The notes beneath the pieces are model-generated. The model searched no databases. It was given only the letters and a program-made list of their open reading frames with translations, and had not been told where the DNA came from. A program made the position numbers and the translations under genes. From assembly GCF_021033825.1 (NCBI RefSeq), contig NZ_JAIFXZ010000015.1:1-64000 (forward strand): a stretch of DNA of 64,000 bases, read 5' to 3'. This document shows, one piece after another, positions 37,870 through 47,363 of this stretch; within the stretch, counting starts at the first letter, position 1, and every line of letters starts with the position of its first letter. Source of the DNA: Dietzia aurantiaca (GTDB taxonomy: Bacteria; Actinomycetota; Actinomycetes; Mycobacteriales; Mycobacteriaceae).

Positions 37870-39330
37870 CTAGAACCCCAGCCGCGTCCGCAGTTTCATC
37901 GCGCCGAAGTACATCGACGCCTGCTTCTTCTTGTCCGGCCCGAACGGCGGCACCATGAAGTCGGCGGCGGAGTAGTCGAACGAGTGCAGAGCCACGGCAC
38001 GCTCGTGCGTGAAGGTCCGGAAGCCGTAGTGGCCGTGGTAGGAGCCCATGCCGGAGTTCCCGACGCCGCCGAACGGGATGGCGGAGGAGACCATGCCGAT
38101 GCCGAAGTCGTTGCCGTAGATGTTGCCGGAGCGGGTGCGGTCGGCCACAGTCTCGAACCGCTCGTTCTTGTCTCCGTACCAGTACAGGACGAGCGGGCTG
38201 GGCCGGTCGTTGATGTACCGGATCGCCTCGTCGATGCTCGAGTAGCGGAACACGGTGAGGACGGGACCAAACACCTCGTCGGAGTCGATGTCCATCTCGG
38301 GCGTCACCCCGGTGAGCAGGGTGGGCGCGATCTTCCGGGTGAGCGCGTCCGGCAACCGCTCCCCCGTCGGCGTCGCGTCGCGCTTGGTCGCACCCTTGGT
38401 CACGGCGTCGTCCACCAGGCCGACGATCCGCTCGTAGTTCGAGGTGTTGACCGTGGCCGTGTAATCAGGATTGCCGACGATCGCCGGCAGGGTACGGCGC
38501 CACTGGTCCAACACGGTGTCGCAGAACGCGTCGTAATGATCGTCGTGCACGAACACGTAGTCCGGGCACATGCAGACCTGGCCACCGTTGACCAGGCGGG
38601 CGGAGGCGATGTTGCGGGCTGCCCGCCTGACATCGGCGGAGGTGTCCACGACCACCGGGTTCTTGCCGCCCAGCTCGAGCGTCACCGGGGTGAGGTTCTC
38701 GGCGGCGTCCTTGGCGACGGACTTACCCACGCCCGGTGAGCCGGTGAAGAACAGGTGGTCGTAGGCCAGCTTGGAGAAGTCGGCGCCGCGGCCGTGTTCG
38801 GGTCCGGCGATGGCCAGCTCATCCACGGAGAAGTAGTCGGGCGCCCGCCTGCACAGCACCTCGGTGGTGCGGGCAGTGACGGAGGAGGGCCGGATCATCA
38901 CGCGGTTGCCGGAGGCCAGCGCGGACCCGGCCGGGACGATCGTGAGGTAGAGCGGGAAGTTCCAGGGCCCGATGATCCCCACCACGCCCTTGGGGTCGTG
39001 CCGGACCTCCTGCTGGAAGCCCAGCTTGTCGAGGGCGCGGGAGATTTGGGTGGGCTTCATCCACTTCTTGACGTTCTTTCGCTGGTGGTCCAGGTCCGGC
39101 ATCGAGGACGCGATGTCGGTGAGCGTCGACAGCGTCTCGGGCCGGGAGCCGTAGTCCTCGCGCATCGCCTCGGTGAGCTCGGCGGCGTTGTCCAGGATGA
39201 GCCGCTTGAGCCGAAGGATCCGGTCACGACGGACCTTGGCGCTGGGCTGCGGGTCGGCGAGAAACGCCTGCTTCTGCCGCTCGAGGATCTGGGCGAGGGT
39301 GAGGTCGCGGGCGGTGGGTGTGGTGACCAT
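37870..39330 (-). CDS. Aldehyde dehydrogenase, ALDH class 3-like
   Basis: A 486-residue NAD(P)-dependent aldehyde dehydrogenase. The cofactor loop FTGSPGVGKSVAKDAA, general base E219 (VTLELGGK) and nucleophile C253 (NGGQVCMCPDY) are intact. Its length and the motif GVVGIIGPWNFPLYLTIVP fit class 3 / coniferyl-aldehyde-like enzymes. The KstR-like site at 39341 is 10 bp upstream of the ATG, which suggests a role in sterol side-chain or C26-aldehyde oxidation. That is an inference from regulation only. The gene converges on echA19. Confidence 0.88.
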   Translation of the reverse strand: MVTTPTARDLTLAQILERQKQAFLADPQPSAKVRRDRILRLKRLILDNAAELTEAMREDYGSRPETLSTLTDIASSMPDLDHQRKNVKKWMKPTQISRALDKLGFQQEVRHDPKGVVGIIGPWNFPLYLTIVPAGSALASGNRVMIRPSSVTARTTEVLCRRAPDYFSVDELAIAGPEHGRGADFSKLAYDHLFFTGSPGVGKSVAKDAAENLTPVTLELGGKNPVVVDTSADVRRAARNIASARLVNGGQVCMCPDYVFVHDDHYDAFCDTVLDQWRRTLPAIVGNPDYTATVNTSNYERIVGLVDDAVTKGATKRDATPTGERLPDALTRKIAPTLLTGVTPEMDIDSDEVFGPVLTVFRYSSIDEAIRYINDRPSPLVLYWYGDKNERFETVADRTRSGNIYGNDFGIGMVSSAIPFGGVGNSGMGSYHGHYGFRTFTHERAVALHSFDYSAADFMVPPFGPDKKKQASMYFGAMKLRTRLGF

Positions 39331-39340
39331 GCCCCCAGGG

Positions 39341-39354
39341 TAGAACCTGTTCTC
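39341..39354. promoter_or_regulatory. KstR-like operator upstream of aldehyde dehydrogenase
   Basis: TAGAACCTGTTCTC matches TnnAACnnGTTnn(A) with one end mismatch. It ends 10 bp before the start codon, overlapping the expected promoter or leader. Confidence 0.72.
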
Positions 39355-39382
39355 GCGCGGTGGGGGTAGGAGTCGACGACGA

Positions 39383-39421
39383 CGAGGGCCCGCCTCCTCT
39401 GGATGAGAAGGCGGGCCCTCG
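39383..39421 (-). terminator. Stem-loop terminator of the 1425-aa protein gene
   Basis: A perfect 13-bp stem (CGAGGGCCCGCCT at 39383-39395 and its complement at 39409-39421) with a 13-nt loop lies 13 bp past the stop codon of the large Ig-like gene. Confidence 0.7.
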
Positions 39422-39434
39422 GCGATACGCGGTA

Positions 39435-42400
39435 TCAGCCGCCGAGCGAGCTCAGTGACCCGAGCGATCCGGACGTTCCGCCGGTCCCGCCGACGAGGCT
39501 GCCGAGGGAGCCGGAGTCGAGCGAGCCGGAGCCGTTGTCGTCGCCACCACCTCCGCCCGCGGGCCGGACGGTGACGGTCTTCTCCACCGTCTGGTCACCC
39601 ACGGTGACCTTGAGGACGGTCTGCCCCTCCGCCGCGGGGGTCCACTCGCAGGTGGCGTTCCCGTCCTCGTCGAGCGTGACGCGGCAGATCTCGCGATCGC
39701 CGGAGATGATCACGACCTCCTCGCCCGCGTCACCGGTGACCTCGATCTCGACCTCCTGCCCGGCGACCGGCTGAGCCGGGGTCACAGTGATGGTCGGCTC
39801 GGTCGGATCAACCACGACCGGGTCGACCTGCAGTGTTCCACCGTTGCCCGCGTCCGAGGTGTTGTCGGCCGCATCGGTGGCGGTCACCGTTACCTGCTGG
39901 CCGTCCATGCCCTCGGTCGCCACGAAGCTGCACTCGAACGTCCCGTCCGTCGCGATGGCCTCGCACATCTCCACGCCGTCGACCATCACCGACACCGTCG
40001 AGTCGGCCTCGGCCGAGCCGGTGACCGTGACCGTTTGCCTCGCGGTGGCCGGCTGCGGCGAGACCGTAATCCCGGTGGGCGCCGCGGGGGCCTCGGTGTC
40101 CGGGGCCTCGACCACCGTGATGGTGGTGGCGGAGGCCGAGTCGGAGGCGCCGGTGGTGTTGTCGCCCGCGTAGTGCGCGGTCACTTGGACGGTGCCGGTC
40201 GCGGTCGGCGTCCACGGGCACTCCACGGTGCCGTCGGCCGCGACCTGGCCAGCGCACAGGACCTCGGTGCCGTTACGGAATTCCACGTCGGCGCCCACGT
40301 TTCCGCCGGTGACGGTAGCTGACAGGGTGGCCGGCTGGCCGGCGGTCGCCTGCGGTCCTGCGTCGACAGTGCTGATCGTAGTGGGCACCTTGCCCACCTC
40401 AATGCTCACCGGCTCGGACGTCGATCCGGCGACGGTAGCGTTGCCCGCGTACTGCGCGACGGCGCTCAGCGTGCCCGGGGTGCCGGGCGCCGTCCATGTG
40501 GCCGTGGCCTGGCCTGCGGAGACGGTCGGCGAGGCCACCACGGCGCCGCCCACCGTGATGTCGACGGTCTGGCCGTCGGCGATCCCGGTGGTATTCAGCT
40601 CAAACGTGACGGTGCCGTTGACCTCGACCGGGCTGGTCGCGGTCAGGGCAATGGTGGAGGTGGATTGCGCAACAGTGACGCTGGTCGCGTTGGGCGACTG
40701 CGAGACGCCGGTCGTCGCATCGCCCGGATAGTGTGCCCGCACGGTGACGGTCCCGGCGGTGGCCGGGGTCCAGTCGCACTCCACGGTGCCGTCGGCGTCG
40801 AGCTGACCGGTGCACAGCACGTCAGAGCCGTTACGGAACTGCACGTCGGCGCCTTCAGAACCCCCCGACACTGTGGCCGCCAGGGTGACCGGCTGGTCGA
40901 TGGTCGCGCCTGTAGACGCGGTGACGTTGGAGGTCTGGGTGGCGGTCTCGTCCACCGAGATCGTCAACGGTTGCGACTGGGCCGGCTCGGCCCAGTCAGA
41001 GCCGGCGTAGGTCGCGACGATCTCGAAGGTGCCGGTGCTGGCTGAGGACCACTGGTAGTTTGCCGCGCCGTCGGTGACGGTGGCGGTGCCATGGCTTGTC
41101 CCGTCGACCGTGATGTCCAGCTGCTCACCGTCGGCGATCCCGGCGGTGGTGATGATCAGGCCGGCGGCCTGCCCGGGCTGGACTGAGCCGGGTCCGGTCA
41201 GCTCGATGCTGGTGGCAGCGGCGGTGACCGTCACCGACATTCTGGACTGCTGTGACATGACGCCGTTGAGCGTGGCGAAGGCCTGGATCTGGTGCTGGCC
41301 CGACGGCAGGATGCCGAGCTCGCAACTGAACGCCCCGCTGGAGTCTGCAGTCGCAAAGCACTCGTGCTGTCCATCAAAGGTATAGACGGAGACCTCGGAA
41401 CCTGCGGGTGCCGTTCCGGAGACCGTGACGGTGTCTGCGGCGGTGGGGTTCGCGGGACTCACCGCGAGGTCGCTCGGCGCGGCCACGATCCCCTGGGCGA
41501 CGGTGACGGTGGTGGCGCCCGTGGATTGTGACGCCGAGGTGGTGGAGTCGCCGGCGTAGTGCGCGATGACGTTGACGGCGCCGACCTGACCCGGGGTCCA
41601 CTGGCAGGTCGCGGTGCCGTCGGCTGCGAGCTGGGCGGTGCACAGCTCGGTGTTGCCGTCGCGGAACACCACGTCGACGCCCTCGGTTCCGCTGGTGACG
41701 GCGGCGCTGAGGGTGACGGGCTCACCGGTAACCGGGTTCGTCGAAGCGGTGACGGCCGAGGTACTGGTGGCGGTCTCGGCTACCTCGACGGTGACCAGCT
41801 CGGACTCCGAGCCGGTCACGGTGTCTGTGCCAGCGTAGAAAGCCTTGATCTGATGCTCGCCGCTTGCAGTGGGGGCCCAGGCGTAGCTGGCCCGGCCGTT
41901 GTTCACCAGGCCGGTGCCGATCTCCGTGCCGCCCACCTGGAAGCTGATGCTCTGACCGTCGGCGATCCCAGTGGTGTCGGCGGTCAGGGTGGTGGCCTGG
42001 CCGACGCTCACCGTCGAGGGTGCCGTGAGGGTGACGGTCGACTGGGCGGCTCGGACGCTGACCGTGGTGGCGTTGGGCGACGACGACGACGTGGTGGTGC
42101 TGCTGCCCGGGTAGTGGGCGGTCACCTGGTAGTCGCCGGTGGCGTTGGGTGTCCAGTAGGCGGTGGCGACACCTCCGCTGGAGAGACTGACGGTATCCAG
42201 GACCGTCTCGCCGTCTCGAAATTCGATGATCTGGCCTGCGGTTCCGCCGGTGACGGTCGCGCTGAGCTGCACCTGCTCCCCCACTGTGGCGGTAGCTGGC
42301 GCGGCCACGTCGGACACCGAGGTCTGGACGAGGCCCACGGTGCCGGCCACAGCCGTCGAGGTGGAGGCCGCGTAGCCGGGCGAGCCGACATAGCGGGCCC

Positions 42401-43712
42401 TGAGGCTGTAGGGCTCGTTGGCTTGGCCCGCGGTCGGGGTCCATTCGATGCTGGCTACGCCGCCGTCGAGGGTGGCCGTGCCTAGGGTGTGACCGCCGTC
42501 GGTGAATTCGACTCTGTCGCCGTCGTTGCCCTCGGTGACGGTGGCGGTCAGGGTGGAGGCCTGGCCGGGCACCGGCGCCGGGTCCACGGCGAGGGTGGTG
42601 GAGGTCTGCTGGACGGGGTCGATCACATTGACGCCGACCTGTGGCGACAGCGAACTGGCAACGGTGGCCGTGCCCGCGTAGGCCGCGCGGATGGTGTAAT
42701 TGCCTGCGGTATCGGGGTTCCAGTCGGTGTAGATCGCGGTGCCGTCGGTGACGTTCGCGGTGCCGAGCGCCCGGCCGTCCACTCGGAACTCGACGGGTTC
42801 GCCATTCGGGATTCCGGTGGTGCTGGCGGTCAGCGGCACCGGGGACCCTGCCATGGCGGGTTCGGCTGCGGCGATGGAGATCGTTGACTGGATTTTGCCC
42901 ACTTCGACGGCCACTGAAGCCGGGCCGGCGGGGTGTGCGATCGCGGAGCCCGCGTAGGCGACCTCCACGTTCTTGGTGCCCGTGGAGTCGAAGGAGCGGG
43001 TGAAGGTGGCAGTGTTGCCGTTCACCGTTGCGGCGGCGTCGCCGGTGCCGTCGCCGCTGATAGCCACGGTTTCGCCGTCGCCGATTCCGGAGGTAGTGAC
43101 GGTGAAAGTCACATCCTCATCAATGACCGCAGCAGTGGGCGAGGCTGCCAGCGCGACCGAGGTGGCGTCCTTCTTGACCTGAATGTAAGGGCCCCCGAGG
43201 AAAGCACTGGGAGGAAAACTCTGATATCCGCCGAGGGTGCCGGCGACGTGCGCGGTCGATTCAAGATTCGTCTCCCGGGCACAGTTACTCGTCACGAGGT
43301 AGTCGACACTAAAGGTCAGGCGGCCACCCGGCGCGATCGACCTGTCTCCCTCCCAACGGACGTAGCCCATCCCCGCAAATTCAGTGTCGTGAGCGACGAC
43401 CTGGGGGGTGAATGCTTGTCCGCCGATCTTCGCCGAGCCAGCGACATATGTCAGACACTCTGGGTGCAAGTCTTTGTACGCATACAGATTGGCATGAGTG
43501 CCGCTGCGACGGAATTCGGCGTCAACAGTCACAATGTCACCTACCTCTAGCAACGCCGGAGTGATTGTCCGGGTCAGCCGCCAATTTTTGAGCTGCCCGT
43601 AATCTTCCCAATCCGACGCGGCATTGGCGACCGCGTTGCCACTGACCACAAGCGCAGCAGCCATCACCAGCGACCCGAAAAACACTACTGGCTTTCGCAA
43701 CCTGTTCTTCAT
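39435..43712 (-). CDS. Large exported protein with about 13 Ig-like domains and G/S/L tail
   Basis: A 1425-residue surface protein. Order: signal peptide (1-31, ending ANA), an N-terminal domain (about 32-165), about thirteen Ig-like modules of 85-95 residues, and a tail of about 35 residues with GSLDSGSLGSL and SGSLGSL. Two module types alternate: one with VTFELNTTGIADGQ-like cores, one with VEFRNG...CTGQL...VECDWTP cores. Paired cysteines occur only in the C-terminal half, probably as disulfides. It is likely a cell-surface adhesin or stalk. No LPXTG motif is seen. The N-terminal domain resembles those of the proteins at 43872 and 51126. The ATG at 43712 was used, after the gene's own promoter spacer and hairpins. 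Confidence 0.85.
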   Translation of the reverse strand: MKNRLRKPVVFFGSLVMAAALVVSGNAVANAASDWEDYGQLKNWRLTRTITPALLEVGDIVTVDAEFRRSGTHANLYAYKDLHPECLTYVAGSAKIGGQAFTPQVVAHDTEFAGMGYVRWEGDRSIAPGGRLTFSVDYLVTSNCARETNLESTAHVAGTLGGYQSFPPSAFLGGPYIQVKKDATSVALAASPTAAVIDEDVTFTVTTSGIGDGETVAISGDGTGDAAATVNGNTATFTRSFDSTGTKNVEVAYAGSAIAHPAGPASVAVEVGKIQSTISIAAAEPAMAGSPVPLTASTTGIPNGEPVEFRVDGRALGTANVTDGTAIYTDWNPDTAGNYTIRAAYAGTATVASSLSPQVGVNVIDPVQQTSTTLAVDPAPVPGQASTLTATVTEGNDGDRVEFTDGGHTLGTATLDGGVASIEWTPTAGQANEPYSLRARYVGSPGYAASTSTAVAGTVGLVQTSVSDVAAPATATVGEQVQLSATVTGGTAGQIIEFRDGETVLDTVSLSSGGVATAYWTPNATGDYQVTAHYPGSSTTTSSSSPNATTVSVRAAQSTVTLTAPSTVSVGQATTLTADTTGIADGQSISFQVGGTEIGTGLVNNGRASYAWAPTASGEHQIKAFYAGTDTVTGSESELVTVEVAETATSTSAVTASTNPVTGEPVTLSAAVTSGTEGVDVVFRDGNTELCTAQLAADGTATCQWTPGQVGAVNVIAHYAGDSTTSASQSTGATTVTVAQGIVAAPSDLAVSPANPTAADTVTVSGTAPAGSEVSVYTFDGQHECFATADSSGAFSCELGILPSGQHQIQAFATLNGVMSQQSRMSVTVTAAATSIELTGPGSVQPGQAAGLIITTAGIADGEQLDITVDGTSHGTATVTDGAANYQWSSASTGTFEIVATYAGSDWAEPAQSQPLTISVDETATQTSNVTASTGATIDQPVTLAATVSGGSEGADVQFRNGSDVLCTGQLDADGTVECDWTPATAGTVTVRAHYPGDATTGVSQSPNATSVTVAQSTSTIALTATSPVEVNGTVTFELNTTGIADGQTVDITVGGAVVASPTVSAGQATATWTAPGTPGTLSAVAQYAGNATVAGSTSEPVSIEVGKVPTTISTVDAGPQATAGQPATLSATVTGGNVGADVEFRNGTEVLCAGQVAADGTVECPWTPTATGTVQVTAHYAGDNTTGASDSASATTITVVEAPDTEAPAAPTGITVSPQPATARQTVTVTGSAEADSTVSVMVDGVEMCEAIATDGTFECSFVATEGMDGQQVTVTATDAADNTSDAGNGGTLQVDPVVVDPTEPTITVTPAQPVAGQEVEIEVTGDAGEEVVIISGDREICRVTLDEDGNATCEWTPAAEGQTVLKVTVGDQTVEKTVTVRPAGGGGGDDNGSGSLDSGSLGSLVGGTGGTSGSLGSLSSLGG

Positions 43713-43768
43713 GTGTGCCCCTTCCCCCGGGCGTCATCGAATGTGTGGCCGGGTGGGCCACATAAAGC

Positions 43769-43801
43769 AGAACGGCGGGGCGAATTCCGCCCCGCCGTTC
43801 T
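43769..43801 (-). terminator. Stem-loop terminator, 14-bp stem
   Basis: AGAACGGCGGGGCG (43769-43782) pairs perfectly with 43788-43801 around a 5-nt loop. It lies between the 507-aa Ig gene stop and the 1425-aa gene start, followed on the minus strand by a T-rich stretch. Confidence 0.65.
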
Positions 43802-43816
43802 AATGTTTCTGGGCGG

Positions 43817-43862
43817 CCACCCGATACTCTGCATGCCGTGTCACGGCATGAGGATCGGGTGG
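43817..43862 (-). terminator. Composite inverted repeat after the 507-aa Ig gene
   Basis: The inner palindrome CATGCCGTG-t-CACGGCATG (43832-43850) lies within outer arms CCACCCGAT (43817-43825) and ATCGGGTGG (43854-43862). It starts 10 bp past the stop codon and probably acts in tandem with the hairpin at 43769. Confidence 0.55.
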
Positions 43863-43871
43863 GCTTCGTCG

Positions 43872-45395
43872 TCAGCTACCAAAATTGCTCAGCGAGCCGA
43901 GCGAACCACTTGCGTTGCCGGCATCACTCGAACCGGTAAGCGAGCCGAGGCTGCCCGAGTTCGGGCCGTCCGGATCCGGGTCTGGCCCCGGCTCCGGCTC
44001 CGGCTCCGGCTCCACGATCGCGGGTGCGATGAACGTCTGCGTGGTGGCCTGCGAGGACAGGTAGACACCATGCCCGGAGAACACCGCGCGGACGGTACGG
44101 TCGCCTTCGGTGCTGGGGGTCCAGTTCACCGTGGCCTGACCGTTTCCATCGACAGGAGCCGTCCCGATCAGGGTCGACCCGTCGTAGAAGGAGACGGACC
44201 CGCCGGCCACCCCGGCGTCTACGGTCGCCGACAGCGTGATCTGCTCGCCGACCTGGCCGTGAGGGATCTGCGCGAGCGTGGTGTTTGTGGCAACGTCATT
44301 CGGATCGGCGGCTGCCACGTTGACGCTTGTCGCTCCATTGGAGGGGTTAACCCCGGTTCGTCCGGAGAAGTCGGCGTCGATGGTGCGCTCGCCTGCTGTC
44401 TGCGGGATCCAGTCGATGCTCGCGGCACCGTCGGCGCCCACGGGCGCGGAGCCGATCTCGGCACCTTGATCACTGAAGACGATTGTGCCGCCGGCTTCTG
44501 CCGGTGAAACCGTCGCGGTCAACTGCGTGACCTGGCCAACCTTCGCGCCGGCCGTGGCGTCGACCGACACGGTGGAATTCACATTGGCCTGCGAGACGGA
44601 CATTGTCCTCACCGCGGACGCGGATCCGCCGTGCGTGCCGGTCTGAACGAAGCTCGCGCGGACTTCCTTGGTTCCGGGACTGCTCGGGGTGTAAGTGAGC
44701 GTGGCATGGTTGTTGTTCACCGTTCCCACACCAGCGGGCGCACCGTCGATGGAGAACGCGACCTGGTCACCGTTGGGCACGTTGGTGGTGACGACGCTGA
44801 AGGTCACCTGCTGGCCGACTTGAGGGTGGGCGGGCTGTGTCAGGAACACAGAGGTGCCCAGGCGTTTGACGTTGACCGTGGGCCCGAGGGACATGGAGCC
44901 GCGGTAACTTCCGGCCACGGAGGCGAACTCCGCGCCGCCTGTAGGGACGTTTCCGGCATTACAGAGGACGGTGTAGTCCGTCTCCATCCAAAACCACGGC
45001 CCAACACCGGGGCCTGTCCATCCCACACGGTTTCCGGAGAACGAGAACTGGCCGTGTGGCTCGGAGATGTGGGCGCCGCCGCTGGCCTGTCCATTGGTTG
45101 TTCCGACGACGCGTTCGAAGCACGGTGGCACATCGCTTCGCACTCCGTAGAGCAGGTCAGCCGCGCTGGTGCGCTGCACATTGGTCCGCACGGTCACAAC
45201 ATCGCCATACGTCGGTGATGCCTCACTTACCGTGCGGTCGATACGGAAGCTTGAAACAAATGCTCCTGAGAACGTTTGGCTCGCACTGGCCTCGGCAGCG
45301 GATGCCACGCCTGCCCCACCGACGACGAGCGCAGCCCCCGCCATTGCCGTTGCGCTTGCCGCGGCGACTGCCCGGCGGATTGATCTTTGCCTCAT
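43872..45395 (-). CDS. Exported Ig-like repeat protein with G/S/L tail
   Basis: A 507-residue exported protein. It has a signal peptide (1-34, ending ASA), an N-terminal domain (about 40-175, TYGDVVTVRTNVQRTSAADL) with two Cys, three Ig-like modules with the core VSFYDGSTLIGTAPVDGNG, and a Pro/Glu/Asp linker. The C-terminus contains NSGSLGSLTG and SGSLGSLSNFGS. It resembles the 1425-aa protein in all parts and looks like a shorter paralogue. The gene lies 160 bp upstream of the larger one on the same strand. A cell-wall or outer-surface location is likely; there is no sortase motif. Confidence 0.82.
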   Translation of the reverse strand: MRQRSIRRAVAAASATAMAGAALVVGGAGVASAAEASASQTFSGAFVSSFRIDRTVSEASPTYGDVVTVRTNVQRTSAADLLYGVRSDVPPCFERVVGTTNGQASGGAHISEPHGQFSFSGNRVGWTGPGVGPWFWMETDYTVLCNAGNVPTGGAEFASVAGSYRGSMSLGPTVNVKRLGTSVFLTQPAHPQVGQQVTFSVVTTNVPNGDQVAFSIDGAPAGVGTVNNNHATLTYTPSSPGTKEVRASFVQTGTHGGSASAVRTMSVSQANVNSTVSVDATAGAKVGQVTQLTATVSPAEAGGTIVFSDQGAEIGSAPVGADGAASIDWIPQTAGERTIDADFSGRTGVNPSNGATSVNVAAADPNDVATNTTLAQIPHGQVGEQITLSATVDAGVAGGSVSFYDGSTLIGTAPVDGNGQATVNWTPSTEGDRTVRAVFSGHGVYLSSQATTQTFIAPAIVEPEPEPEPGPDPDPDGPNSGSLGSLTGSSDAGNASGSLGSLSNFGS

Positions 45396-45670
45396 CTGTT
45401 CCCCTCGTTCTCTAATGCACTCCGCGCGACTTGACGACTGTCCGCCATGACCTTCGCTCGGTGTGACGCGTGCAACAATAAACGATCCATCACTAAAAGA
45501 AAAGCCTTACCGAACAGCTGCCCTTTGCGCGCGACCGAGCTCGGAACCGCGGACTGACATGGGCATTCGTTAGCTTCGTCGCCTATCGGACAGCTGTACG
45601 ACGCTCTAAGGTCTAAAGCAGGTCGTGCCGCGCCCGGCGACTGCCGAGGTGACATGACAGGCGTGGTGCC

Positions 45671-46765
45671 TCAGGTCAGCTCACAAGTCTCCAGGTTCAC
45701 CGGCACAGTACGACCGGAAACGGTGACGGCAAGTCCGCCATCGGAACTTTCAATCCAACTCGCACCATCAACTTCGGCAGTGCACACTTCGCTACCTTTT
45801 CGGGTCACGATCAGCTGGGTCCGGCCATCGACAGCTTCGAGCCACACTTGGGAAGCGCCCACGGCGATCGGACTATCTCCGACCTGCGCTCGAACCGGCG
45901 CCTTTGCACCGGCCGAGGTTGAAGTGGGGGCTGTCGACGAGAGCGTCACAGCCGGAGAATTTGACTTGGCGGGCGCTGAGCTCGCGGGCCCAGTCGTTTT
46001 CTCAGTAGCCAACTTCGTGCCGTTGCCGGTCGGTGACGTAGTGGATTCGCTCGAAACCGGACTGGACCGAAGCGTGCTGATCGGCGTCGAGCTCGGTGAC
46101 GACGTCGCTGCCTCCGACCCGTTAGGCACGGCATCCAGCGCCGCCTCCTCCAAAGAGGTCAGCTCGTCAGACCTAACTGCGAATGGGATGCCATCGGGAT
46201 TCCAGTCATATTGGTTCTCCCAGGGCTGATTTAGAAGAGTTGGATGGCCTGTTTGCTCACACTCGGTTCGTCCAGTCGCGTAATCCTTGAATGAAATCCG
46301 TTGAGTTGGAGTGGCATAACCGGACGATACTGCAATTCCGTTGACTGTACGCACTCGCGCGTACAATACCTCGCGCCCGGAATCCCTAATACCGTTAACG
46401 CGCGTGGTCGTGCTCGGAACTGGATAACTTTGCCGTACCACTCCGTCAGGATCCCCGCTGCGCCAAGCAACTAATTCGAGGATATAGCCGGTGACATTAG
46501 GTACCGAATTCCAAACTATATCCGCGCGCCGGCCGGCTACCGAATCATACCAAGGCGCATTAGTTTCGCACCGAACACTCGACGTTAGCGGAGTTGGGAA
46601 ATAGTTCTGCGTCGCGATCCCGACCTTGGCTTGGCGTACATCATTTGGCGCGGCAAGTGTGTCGGCGGCCTGAAACATGCTGACGGCCACTACCACCGCG
46701 CCGCAGATCGCGATCGCGCCACGAAAAGCGATCGCCTTGGCGCGGAGCTGCTGAAACTTACTCAT
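45671..46765 (-). CDS. Exported protein with fibronectin-III-like domain and Ser/Thr-rich linker
   Basis: A 364-residue exported protein. A signal peptide (about 12-39, ending TLAAP) is followed by a Fn3-like domain (about 60-160, IVWNSVPNVTGYILELVAWR) with paired Cys, a Ser/Thr/Pro-rich stretch (about 220-280), and a C-terminal domain (about 290-364) with two Cys. Its base composition is lower in GC than its neighbours in 46200-46700. The ATG at 46765 is preceded by AGGAGG and overlaps the end of the signal peptidase gene by 8 bp, so it belongs to the SipW/TasA operon. No known family is recognised. Confidence 0.65.
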   Translation of the reverse strand: MSKFQQLRAKAIAFRGAIAICGAVVVAVSMFQAADTLAAPNDVRQAKVGIATQNYFPTPLTSSVRCETNAPWYDSVAGRRADIVWNSVPNVTGYILELVAWRSGDPDGVVRQSYPVPSTTTRVNGIRDSGREVLYARVRTVNGIAVSSGYATPTQRISFKDYATGRTECEQTGHPTLLNQPWENQYDWNPDGIPFAVRSDELTSLEEAALDAVPNGSEAATSSPSSTPISTLRSSPVSSESTTSPTGNGTKLATEKTTGPASSAPAKSNSPAVTLSSTAPTSTSAGAKAPVRAQVGDSPIAVGASQVWLEAVDGRTQLIVTRKGSEVCTAEVDGASWIESSDGGLAVTVSGRTVPVNLETCELT

Positions 46766-47363
46766 GACAGGCCTCCTCTATCTCGCGCGGAACCGCGCCA
46801 ATTGTTGCGAAATCGTCGCCGGAATCAGCTTGAACTGGCGTCGCTTCCCGAGTCCGACCGAACGCGATTACGCCCAGTCCCCCGGCCAGCATCCCGCCGA
46901 GGAAGATCGCGACCGGACTGGACAGCCACGCCACCGCATAGCCGAGACCGTTGATGTGGAAAAAGACGCGATCGGCCTCACCAATTGAGTACGGCATGGG
47001 GTCGTCGGCAGCATTGGCGTCACCGCGCATCGTTATGCTCACCTCGCCGTCTTCAAATGGATCCAGTGCCGTCACGCGGTGGGTGACACGCACCCCACTC
47101 GGGTTGGTCATGCTCACCACGTCACCCACCTCCAACTGCTGCGCGGGCACCGTCCGCGCCAACGCCAACGCCCCCGTTGTAATCGAGGGCGACATAGACC
47201 CGGACTGGAACACCAACGGCTTGATCCCCAGGAACATCGACAATGCGGCAGCGACAATGCAGATCGACCCCACAATCGCACCGATGTTCAGCGCCCACTC
47301 GCGCGCCCGGGACCGCGATGACTCCTGACTCTGACCGCTCTCGGCCTGCATCATGTCGATCAC
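46758..47363 (-). CDS. SipW-type signal peptidase I (second)
   Basis: A 201-residue membrane-anchored signal peptidase of the ER/archaeal (SipW) type. It has a membrane helix (about 28-50), catalytic Ser in QSGSMSPSI (S56), His instead of Lys in RVTHRV (H95), Asp in MRGDANAADD, and a C-terminal helix. It probably processes the TasA-like proteins encoded beside it. The GTG start at 47363 overlaps the previous stop (GTGA), and its 3' end overlaps the next gene by 8 bp. Confidence 0.85.
   Translation of the reverse strand: MIDMMQAESGQSQESSRSRAREWALNIGAIVGSICIVAAALSMFLGIKPLVFQSGSMSPSITTGALALARTVPAQQLEVGDVVSMTNPSGVRVTHRVTALDPFEDGEVSITMRGDANAADDPMPYSIGEADRVFFHINGLGYAVAWLSSPVAIFLGGMLAGGLGVIAFGRTREATPVQADSGDDFATIGAVPREIEEACHE

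Noticed and set aside
39435-43712. Repetitive DNA as a CRISPR array or satellite
   Set aside because: The periodicity of about 270 bp is that of translated Ig-like modules in one intact frame, with no short identical repeats and spacers.
45392-45655. 87-codon minus-strand frame before the 507-aa Ig gene
   Set aside because: It overlaps the start of the Ig gene, has no ribosome site and no protein-like pattern; the region is better read as promoter.
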